Under the pieces are notes generated by a model. It was not told the origin of the DNA. It saw nothing but the letters and a program-made list of their open reading frames with translations, and did no database searches. The translations under genes were made by a program, and so were the position numbers. DNA of 17,881 nucleotides from JBOHPP01 sp050731755 (GTDB lineage: Bacteria; Methylomirabilota; Methylomirabilia; Rokubacteriales; CSP1-6), in contig JBOHPP010000015.1 in assembly GCA_050731755.1 (NCBI GenBank), positions 1-17,881 of the forward strand, given 5' to 3'. Positions 1 to 5,732 of the stretch are shown piece by piece (position 1 is the stretch's first letter; the number at the start of each line of letters is the position of its first letter).

Positions 1-1
1 G

Positions 2-43
2 GCGGGTCTGCCAGAATTTCCAACACGTTTGGGCCCACCATGA
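2..43 (+). CDS. Possible 3' end of an upstream gene (edge fragment)
   Basis: Frame 2 is open from the window edge to a TGA at 41-43 and would encode a short tail ending in Thr-Arg-Leu-Gly-Pro-Pro. The stop overlaps the ATG at 40 as ATGA, the same 4-base overlap seen at most other junctions here, and this is the main reason to suspect a real gene end. Thirteen codons are too few to identify the product, and the open frame could be chance in GC-rich DNA. Confidence 0.35.
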   Translation, partial: AGLPEFPTRLGPP

Positions 44-1254
44 CGCCCCCGAAGCGTCCGTTTCACACTGCGTCCGACGCCGAGATCAAGCGCGGCGAGG
101 TATCGGACGTCTACTTCCAGCGCACGGTCCAGATCCTCGCTCATCGCCACGACCGCCAGCGCGTCAAGGCCGAGATTTACCTCAAGAGCCTGCCCGAAGA
201 CTGGCAGTGGGGCATCCTGGCTGGCATTCAGGAGGCGGCGGCGCTGCTGGAGGGACTCCCCGTCGACGTCCGGGCCATGGACGAGGGCACCGTCTTCGCC
301 CCCTACCAGCCGGTGCTCGTCATCGAGGGGACCTACGTCGAGTGGGCACAGTACGAGACGGCACTGCTGGGATTGCTCTGCCAGGCGTCCGGCATCGCCA
401 CTAAGGCGGCGCGCTGCAAGAAGGCGGCAGGGGAGCGGCAGGTGATCTCGTTCGGCGCCCGCCGGATGCATCCGACGCTGGCGCCGATGATCGAGCGGAA
501 CGCCTTCATCGGCGGCTGCGACGGCGTCGCGGTGACCAAGTCGGCGGAGCTGATCGACGCCGATCCTATGGGCACCATCCCACACTCGCTCGTGCTGATG
601 ATCGGCGACACGGTGGAGGCTCTCCGAGCCTTCCACGAGGTGGTGGACGCCAAGGTGCGCCGGGTCGCGCTGATCGACACCCTGCAGGACGAGAAGTTCG
701 AGGCCATCCGAGTGGCCGAGGCCTTGGGCCGGGATCTCTACGCCGTGCGCCTGGACACGCCCTCCTCCCGGCGGGGGGACTTCTTCCGGATCATCCAGGA
801 AGTCCGCTGGGAGCTCGATCTCCGCGGCTTTGACCACGTGAAGATCATCGTCTCCGGCGGCATCGACGAGTACGAAATCTTGAGATTGAACCCCCTGGTC
901 GACGCCTACGGCGTAGGCACCGCCATCGCCAACGCGCCCGTGCTGAACTTCGCCCTGGACATCATGGAGATCGAGGGCCGGGCCATCGCCAAGCGTGGCA
1001 AGTGGTCGGGGGCCAAGGAGGTCTACCGCTGCCGCCAGTGCCGCCGGACCGTCGTCCTGCCGGCCGCCAAGTCACTCGCGGCTTGCGAATGCGGGGACGG
1101 CCCCTGGGAGGCGCTGCTCAAGCCGCAGTTGCGGGCGGGCAAGATCGTCCGCGACCTGCCGCCGCCCCGGACCGTCCGGGAGTCCGTCCTGGACCAACTC
1201 GCCGCCGTGCCGCTGGAGTCGGTTCGACGCCAGGGGCTCCGCCACGACTTCTGA
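40..1254 (+). CDS. pncB: Nicotinate phosphoribosyltransferase, archaeal (Thermoplasma) type
   Basis: Joins nicotinate to PRPP to give nicotinate mononucleotide, the first step of NAD salvage (Preiss-Handler pathway); cytoplasmic. The 404-residue protein matches the compact family typified by the Thermoplasma acidophilum enzyme: the N-terminal TASDAEIKRGEVSDVYF segment (about 10-26), FGARRMHP (138-145), DPMGTIPH (175-182), LDTPSSRRG (238-246) and the SGG phosphate-site loop (272-274). Near the C-terminus, Cys331, Cys334, Cys349 and Cys351 form the zinc-ribbon-like knuckle known in this subgroup. Frame 1 is open to the window edge, but the family N-terminus aligns with the ATG at 40, which supports that start. 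No Shine-Dalgarno is visible. It ends 7 bases before trpC. Its position against the trp genes is unusual; the shared theme may be PRPP use. Confidence 0.92.
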   Translation: MTPPKRPFHTASDAEIKRGEVSDVYFQRTVQILAHRHDRQRVKAEIYLKSLPEDWQWGILAGIQEAAALLEGLPVDVRAMDEGTVFAPYQPVLVIEGTYVEWAQYETALLGLLCQASGIATKAARCKKAAGERQVISFGARRMHPTLAPMIERNAFIGGCDGVAVTKSAELIDADPMGTIPHSLVLMIGDTVEALRAFHEVVDAKVRRVALIDTLQDEKFEAIRVAEALGRDLYAVRLDTPSSRRGDFFRIIQEVRWELDLRGFDHVKIIVSGGIDEYEILRLNPLVDAYGVGTAIANAPVLNFALDIMEIEGRAIAKRGKWSGAKEVYRCRQCRRTVVLPAAKSLAACECGDGPWEALLKPQLRAGKIVRDLPPPRTVRESVLDQLAAVPLESVRRQGLRHDF

Positions 1255-1261
1255 GGCGGCG

Positions 1262-2110
1262 ATGAGCGTGCTCGACGCGATCGTCCAGGACAAGCGCGAT
1301 GAGCTTCGCCGCCGGCGGATCGCTGTTCCCCAGGCGGCGCTGCAGGCGCGGTGCCGAACGCTCGGGCCGGCGCGCGACTTCGAAGAGGCGCTGCGCCCGG
1401 CGGCAGGTGGCGTGCGCCTCATCGCCGAGGTCAAGCAGGCCTCCCCGTCGCGCGGCGTGCTGGCCCCGGCCTTCGATCCGCTGGCCCTGGCCCGCGCCTA
1501 CGCCCGTCACGGCGCCGACGCCATCTCGGTGCTGACTGACGAGAAGTATTTCCGAGGTAGCCTCGACCACCTGGCGAAGATCCGCGCCGCGGTGGAGGTG
1601 CCGCTCCTGCGCAAGGACTTCACGCTCGACGAGTACCAGCTCTGGGAAGGGCGGGCGGCCGGCGCCGACGCTGCGCTGCTCATCGTGGCAATTCTGGAGC
1701 CGGCCGAGCTGCGCGATCTCGTGGCGGCGGCCAAGGGAATCGGGCTGGCCGCCCTGGTCGAGTGCCACACGGCAGGGGAGATCGAGACGGCGCTGGGCGT
1801 CGGAGCCCGCCTCCTCGGTATCAACAACCGGAACCTGGATACCTTCGAGACCCGGGTGGAGACCACACTGGAGCTGCTGCCGAAGGTTCCGCCGGGACCT
1901 CTCGTCGTGAGCGAGAGCGGCTTCTTCACCGGGGAGCAGGTGCGGGCGGTGGTGGCGGCGGGGGCTCACGCCGTGCTGGTCGGCGAGGGGCTGGTGCGGG
2001 CCGACGACGTAGGCGCCAAGATCCGAGAGCTGAAGGGGGGCGCGGCGTCGCACCCCGGGCGAGTTGGGGGGGAAATGGGGGGGGCGTCTCGCCCCACCCA
2101 TTGTTCATGA
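1262..2110 (+). CDS. trpC: Indole-3-glycerol phosphate synthase
   Basis: Closes the ring of CdRP to indole-3-glycerol phosphate in tryptophan synthesis. It is a single-domain (beta/alpha)8 enzyme, not fused to TrpF. Expected active-site residues are present: Glu56 and Lys58 in IAEVKQASPSRG, Lys118 in LLRKDF, Glu167 in LVECH, Asn188 in INNRNL, and Glu218/Ser219 in VSESG. The frame is open far upstream, but the ATG at 1262 gives the usual MSVLDAIVQDKR start, 7 bases after the preceding stop, with a weak GAGG at 1253-1256. At 282 residues it is longer than the usual 255-270. About 22 residues after the final helix (from about 261) are Gly/Ser/Arg-rich and are encoded by a strong inverted repeat. 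The stop overlaps trpF as ATGA. Confidence 0.96.
   Translation: MSVLDAIVQDKRDELRRRRIAVPQAALQARCRTLGPARDFEEALRPAAGGVRLIAEVKQASPSRGVLAPAFDPLALARAYARHGADAISVLTDEKYFRGSLDHLAKIRAAVEVPLLRKDFTLDEYQLWEGRAAGADAALLIVAILEPAELRDLVAAAKGIGLAALVECHTAGEIETALGVGARLLGINNRNLDTFETRVETTLELLPKVPPGPLVVSESGFFTGEQVRAVVAAGAHAVLVGEGLVRADDVGAKIRELKGGAASHPGRVGGEMGGASRPTHCS
2066..2102 (+). repeat. G-run plus hairpin in trpC tail, just before trpF start
   Basis: Bases 2074-2086 pair with 2090-2102, giving 12 base pairs with one G/A mismatch (2080/2096) and a three-base TCT loop. The hairpin ends four bases before the trpF ATG at 2107. A run of seven G lies just 5' (2066-2072). If the hairpin forms, that run, which can pair with anti-Shine-Dalgarno CCUCC through one G-U pair, is brought near the trpF start; no conventional Shine-Dalgarno is visible there. 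The whole element is translated as the extra C-terminal tail of TrpC. There is no T-run, so it is not a typical intrinsic terminator. Regulatory function is inference. Confidence 0.6.
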
Positions 2111-2772
2111 TCCGCGTCAAGATCTGCGGGATCACCAATGCCGAGGACGCCATGACGGCGGTGGAGGCCGGCGCCGACGCGCTCGGCTTCATCTTCGTCG
2201 AGGACACCCCGCGCTTCGTCACGCCCGAGCAGGTGGCCCCGATCGTCCGCCGGCTGCCCCCCTTTGTCACCCCCGTGGGCGTCTTCTGGGACCACCCGCG
2301 CGGCCACGTCAAGGCCGTGGCCGAGACGTGCGGGCTGCGCGCGCTGCAGTTCCATGGTGACGAGACGCCGGAAGACGTGGCCGGCTACGACCTGCCGGTG
2401 ATCAAGACCATCAAGCTGCCGCCGGCCTCGACGATCGAGGGCCTGCCCGAGTACAAGGTGGGCGACGTGGCCCAGAGGCTGCGGTATGGCGCCGTCGCGG
2501 CAGCCCTGCTCGTCGACACCGCGGCGCGCTGGAGCGAGGGCGAGGCGCGCGAGCCGATCGAGTGGCGGCTGGCCACGATGCTCGGGGGCGGAATCGGCCG
2601 CCGGGTTCGCTTGATCCTGTCGGGCGGGCTGGCCCCCGACAACGTGGCTCGCGCCATCGAGATCGTGCGGCCGTACGCCGTGGACGTGAACTCAGGCGTG
2701 GAAGCCCGGCCGGGCAAGAAGGATCCTGACAAGGTCCGGCGCTTCGTGGCCGAAACCCGGCGGGCGGGGTGA
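2107..2772 (+). CDS. trpF: Phosphoribosylanthranilate isomerase
   Basis: Catalyses the Amadori rearrangement of phosphoribosylanthranilate to CdRP. The 221-residue TIM barrel keeps catalytic Cys7 in KICGIT, the general acid Asp137 in LLVDT, FHGDE (82-86), the phosphate-site LILSGGL (169-175) and AVDVNSGVEA.PGKKD near the C-terminus. The start at 2107 overlaps the trpC stop (ATGA). The stop TGA (2770-2772) overlaps the trpB ATG by one base. One oddity is the loop after Asp137: most TrpF proteins carry a glycine-rich GG(T/S)GK.FDW, whereas this one has Trp-Ser-Glu-Gly-Glu-Ala-Arg-Glu-Pro-Ile-Glu-Trp (142-153). The other catalytic and phosphate-site motifs are intact, so I expect it to be active. 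Confidence 0.94.
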   Translation: MIRVKICGITNAEDAMTAVEAGADALGFIFVEDTPRFVTPEQVAPIVRRLPPFVTPVGVFWDHPRGHVKAVAETCGLRALQFHGDETPEDVAGYDLPVIKTIKLPPASTIEGLPEYKVGDVAQRLRYGAVAAALLVDTAARWSEGEAREPIEWRLATMLGGGIGRRVRLILSGGLAPDNVARAIEIVRPYAVDVNSGVEARPGKKDPDKVRRFVAETRRAG

Positions 2773-3983
2773 TGGCGGCACCGCGGCCGACCTCGTTGCC
2801 CGACGCGTCGGGGCACTTCGGGCCCTACGGCGGCCGGTTCGTGCCCGAGACGCTGATGGCGCCCCTCCTCGAGCTGGAACGGGCCTACCGGCGCGCCCGG
2901 CACGACCGCAGCTTCCAGGCCGAGCTCAGCAGGCTCCTGCGCGACTACGCGGGGCGGCCGACGCCGCTCTGGTTCGCCCGCCGGCTCACCGAGCACGTGG
3001 GCGGCGCGCGGATCTACCTCAAGCGCGAAGATCTGTGCCACACGGGCGCCCACAAGATCAACAACGTGCTGGGCCAGGGGCTGCTGGCCGCGCGCATGCG
3101 GAAAGGCCGGCTCGTCGCCGAGACGGGGGCCGGCCAGCACGGCGTGGCCACGGCGACGGTGGCGGCCTTGCTCGGACTCGAGTGCGACGTCTACATGGGC
3201 GTGGAGGACGTGGAGCGCCAGGCTCTCAACGTCTTCCGCATGCGGATGCTCGGCGCGCGGGTGATCCCCGTCGACGCCGGGAGCCGGACGCTGAAGGACG
3301 CCATCAACGAGGCGCTCCGTGATTGGGTCACCAACGTACGGACGACGTACTACCTGCTCGGCTCGGCGCTCGGGCCGCACCCGTATCCCATGATGGTGCG
3401 CGACTTCCAGGCGGTCATCGGCCGGGAGACCCGGCGTCAGGCTCGCGCCGCGCTGGGGCGGCTGCCCGACGTGCTGGTGGCCTGCGTGGGCGGTGGGTCC
3501 AACGCCATCGGGCTCTTCCATCCGTTCATCGACGATCGTCGCGTGAGAATCGTGGGGGTGGAGGCCGGCGGCCACGGGATCGAGACGGGCCGGCACGGCG
3601 CGAGTCTCGGCGCCGGCCGCGTGGGCGTGCTCCATGGCTGCATGACGTATTTGCTCCAGGACGACGACGGCCAGATCGCCACCGCGCACTCCATCTCGGC
3701 GGGCCTGGACTACCCGGGCGTGGGCCCCGAGCACGCGTACTACAAGGACGCGGGGCGCTTCGAGTTCGTCTCCGTCACCGACGAGGAGGCGCTGGACGGC
3801 TTTCAGGCGCTGGGCCGCCACGAAGGCATCATGCCCGCCCTGGAGTCCGCTCACGCCGTGGCCTACGCCATGCAGTTGGCCAAGCGCCTGCCCGGCTCCC
3901 GCGCGCTGGTGATCGGGCTCTCGGGGCGCGGCGACAAGGACGTGCAGGTGGTCGCCCGGGCCCTGGGCCAGGGAGCGCCGTGA
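2772..3983 (+). CDS. trpB: Tryptophan synthase beta chain
   Basis: The PLP enzyme that condenses indole with serine to give tryptophan, in complex with TrpA. The 403 residues match TrpB1 length. Visible motifs are FGPYGGRFVPETLM (16-29), KREDLCHTGAHKINN with the PLP lysine Lys95, ETGAGQHG with the catalytic glutamate Glu117, the phosphate-binding GGGSNAIG, HSISAGLDYPGVGPEH, and ALVIGLSGRGDKDVQ near the C-terminus. The presence of the TrpA-responsive segments and the adjacent trpA argue against the stand-alone TrpB2 type. The ATG at 2772 forms TGATG with the trpF stop; a GTG at 2769 directly before it is an equally possible start and adds one residue. The stop overlaps trpA as GTGA. Confidence 0.97.
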   Translation: MAAPRPTSLPDASGHFGPYGGRFVPETLMAPLLELERAYRRARHDRSFQAELSRLLRDYAGRPTPLWFARRLTEHVGGARIYLKREDLCHTGAHKINNVLGQGLLAARMRKGRLVAETGAGQHGVATATVAALLGLECDVYMGVEDVERQALNVFRMRMLGARVIPVDAGSRTLKDAINEALRDWVTNVRTTYYLLGSALGPHPYPMMVRDFQAVIGRETRRQARAALGRLPDVLVACVGGGSNAIGLFHPFIDDRRVRIVGVEAGGHGIETGRHGASLGAGRVGVLHGCMTYLLQDDDGQIATAHSISAGLDYPGVGPEHAYYKDAGRFEFVSVTDEEALDGFQALGRHEGIMPALESAHAVAYAMQLAKRLPGSRALVIGLSGRGDKDVQVVARALGQGAP

Positions 3984-4846
3984 ACCGGCTCGGCGCCACC
4001 TTCGAGCGGCTGCGCGCCGCCGGCCAGCGGGCGCTGGTCGTCTACGTCACCGCCGGCGATCCCTCGCTCGACGTGACGGCGCGCCTGGTGGTGGAGGCGG
4101 AGCGGCGGGGCGCCGACGTCGTGGAGCTCGGCGTACCGTTCTCGGATCCCCTGGCCGACGGTCCTGTCATTCAGCGCGCCGCCCAGCGCGCCCTGGCCGC
4201 CGGCGCGTCGCTGGCGCGCATCCTGGACCTGGTGGACGCGGTGCGGGCGGAGGTGACGCTGCCCATCGTGCTGCTCACCTACTACAACCCCCTGCTCGCC
4301 TTCGGGCTGCACCCCTTCGCGGCCAGGGCGGCCAAGGCCGGCGTGGACGGCGTGATGGTCGCCGACCTTCCGCCCGAGGAGGCCGGGCCCCTCGCGGCCG
4401 AGGCCGAGCCGGTCGCGCTCGACCTGATCCACTTCGTCGCTCCCACGTCGACCCCCGACCGCGTCCGCCTCGTGGCCCGGCGGAGCCGCGGGTTCATTTA
4501 TCTGGTGTCCCTGACCGGCGTGACCGGCGAGCGCGCCGAGCTCCCCCCCGACGTCGAGGCGCAGATGCGAGCCATCCGCCTGGTGACGACCCGGCCCGTC
4601 TGCGTCGGCTTCGGCATCGGGCGGCCCGACCAGGTGGCGGCCGTGGGGCGGCTGGCCGACGGCGTGATCGTCGGCTCCGCCATCGTCAGACACATCGAAG
4701 AGCGCGCCGGGTCGCCTACACTGGTGAGCGACGTGGGTGAGTTCATCGCAACCCTCAAAGCCCCACTCCGGGGGTTGTCGGTTGGTTCCAGCGCGGGCTC
4801 CGCCCGCGCAACCCGTTCTGGCGGGAGGCTCGGAAGGGGGGCGTAG
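3980..4846 (+). CDS. trpA: Tryptophan synthase alpha chain
   Basis: Cleaves indole-3-glycerol phosphate to indole, which is channelled to TrpB. The GTG at 3980 overlaps the trpB stop (GTGA) and gives a normal N-terminus. The catalytic acids fall at the same numbers as in the Salmonella enzyme: Glu49 (VVELGVPFSDP) and Asp60 (PLADGPVIQRA). IYLVSLTGVTG and the phosphate-binding VCVGFGIGRPDQV are intact. The family fold ends near residue 264 (FIATLKAPLR). The remaining 24 residues are rich in Gly, Ser and Arg and are encoded by two consecutive inverted repeats; the stop codon TAG (4844-4846) sits at the tip of the second. The tail is probably non-functional read-through into a palindromic element, but it could matter for coupling to accD, which starts 20 bases later. 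Confidence 0.96.
   Translation: MNRLGATFERLRAAGQRALVVYVTAGDPSLDVTARLVVEAERRGADVVELGVPFSDPLADGPVIQRAAQRALAAGASLARILDLVDAVRAEVTLPIVLLTYYNPLLAFGLHPFAARAAKAGVDGVMVADLPPEEAGPLAAEAEPVALDLIHFVAPTSTPDRVRLVARRSRGFIYLVSLTGVTGERAELPPDVEAQMRAIRLVTTRPVCVGFGIGRPDQVAAVGRLADGVIVGSAIVRHIEERAGSPTLVSDVGEFIATLKAPLRGLSVGSSAGSARATRSGGRLGRGA
4784..4813 (+). repeat. First hairpin in trpA tail
   Basis: Bases 4791-4798 (GCGCGGGC) pair perfectly with 4802-4809 around a TCC loop. Outside this, GGTT (4784-4787) can pair with AACC (4810-4813) across a three-base bulge. It lies inside the non-conserved 3' end of trpA. It is one of two adjacent stem-loops between the end of the TrpA fold and accD, and has no T-run. Confidence 0.55.
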
Positions 4847-4858
4847 CCCCCCTCCGAG
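4829..4858 (+). promoter_or_regulatory. Hairpin with trpA stop in loop and accD ribosome-binding site in 3' arm
   Basis: Bases 4829-4842 pair with 4846-4858: CTCGGA, one bulged A, then GGGGGGC on the left; GCCCCCC then TCCGAG on the right. That is 13 pairs around a GTA loop. The trpA stop TAG spans the loop and the first base of the right arm (4844-4846). The last bases of the right arm (4856-4858) are the beginning of GAGGA (4856-4860), the Shine-Dalgarno of accD, five bases before its ATG. A folded hairpin would hide that site, and a ribosome finishing trpA would open it. The pairing is seen in the sequence; the coupling role is inferred. The absence of a T-run argues against a terminator. 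Confidence 0.6.
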
Positions 4859-4865
4859 GAAACGG

Positions 4866-5732
4866 ATGGCGTGGTTCAGGCGCAAGCCCGAGGGCGAGGG
4901 AGAGGGTGAGGCCAGGGGCCGCAAGGTGGTCATCGCCGAGGGCCTCTGGATCAAGTGCGACTCCTGCAAGGAGATCGTCTACCGCGCAGAGGTGGAGCGC
5001 GCGGGCCGGGTCTGTCCCAAGTGCCGTTATGCCTTCCGCGTGAGCGCTCGCGAGCGGATCGCGCTCATCACCGACACCGGCTCGTTCGAGGAGCAGGAGC
5101 GGGGGTTGACCTCCGGCGATCCGCTCGGCTTCAAGGACACCAAGCGCTACCGCGACCGTGTCCGTGCAGCCCGGGACAAGACGGGCAACGCCGAGGCGGT
5201 GGTCACCGGGCTCGCGCGCATCGAAGGATACCCGGCGGTCGTGTGCGCCTTCGACTTCGCATTCCTGGGCGGCAGCATGGGTTCGGCGGTGGGCGAGAAG
5301 CTCACGCGCGCCATCGAGCTGGCCATCGCCAAGCACGTGCCCGTCGTCATCGTGTCGGCCTCGGGCGGGGCCCGCATGCAGGAGGGCATCCTTTCGCTGA
5401 TGCAGATGGCCAAGACCTCGGCGGCGTTGGAGCGCCTGGCCGCCGAGCGCCTGCCCTACCTCTCCGTGATCACCGATCCCACGACGGGGGGCGTCACCGC
5501 GAGCTTCGCCATGCTGGGCGACGTGATCCTGGCCGAGCCGCGCGCGCTCATCGGCTTCGCCGGTCCCCGCGTCATCGCCGAGACCATCCGCCAGCCGCTG
5601 CCCGAAGGGTTCCAGCGCTCGGAGTTCCTCCTCGCGCACGGTCAGCTCGACATGATCGTCGAGCGGCGGGACCTCAAGGACACCCTGCGCCGCCTCCTCG
5701 CCTTCTTCGCCGACCAGCCGCCGTCCGGATGA
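4866..5732 (+). CDS. accD: Acetyl-CoA carboxylase carboxyltransferase subunit beta
   Basis: With AccA (not in this window) it transfers carboxyl from carboxybiotin-BCCP to acetyl-CoA, giving malonyl-CoA for fatty-acid synthesis. The 288 residues match family length. The N-terminal zinc ribbon is Cys31-x2-Cys34 and Cys50-x2-Cys53. The crotonase-like fold shows FLGGSMGSAVGEK, SASGGARMQEGILSLMQMAK, TDPTTGGVTASFAMLGD and GFAGPRVIAETI. Residues 9-15 are an acidic Glu-Gly repeat before the zinc ribbon. The ATG at 4866 is chosen because GAGGA lies five bases upstream and the protein then begins with the common M(A)WF-R-K start. The stop overlaps folC (ATGA). The trpFBA-accD-folC order is widespread in diderm bacteria. 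Confidence 0.97.
   Translation: MAWFRRKPEGEGEGEARGRKVVIAEGLWIKCDSCKEIVYRAEVERAGRVCPKCRYAFRVSARERIALITDTGSFEEQERGLTSGDPLGFKDTKRYRDRVRAARDKTGNAEAVVTGLARIEGYPAVVCAFDFAFLGGSMGSAVGEKLTRAIELAIAKHVPVVIVSASGGARMQEGILSLMQMAKTSAALERLAAERLPYLSVITDPTTGGVTASFAMLGDVILAEPRALIGFAGPRVIAETIRQPLPEGFQRSEFLLAHGQLDMIVERRDLKDTLRRLLAFFADQPPSG

Noticed and set aside
1..39. N-terminal extension of the phosphoribosyltransferase to the window edge
   Set aside because: The frame is open, but the known family N-terminus begins a few residues before the TASD motif, matching the ATG at 40.
995..1261. N-terminal extension of TrpC upstream of 1262
   Set aside because: The extra frame lies inside the conserved end of the preceding gene, and its translation is Arg/Ser/Pro-rich. 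The family start matches the ATG at 1262.
2385..3854. Long open frame on the - strand opposite trpF/trpB
   Set aside because: Its product is Arg/His/Gly-rich with no recognisable motif, and it lies opposite well-conserved genes. This is expected in DNA with very high GC at third codon positions.
4784..4858. Two hairpins after the TrpA fold considered as an intrinsic terminator
   Set aside because: No T-run follows. The second arm runs directly into the accD ribosome-binding site, so termination here is not supported.
4887..4912. GAGGG-rich microrepeat at the start of accD
   Set aside because: It is a short Glu-Gly coding repeat in the variable segment before the zinc ribbon, with no sign of a separate element.
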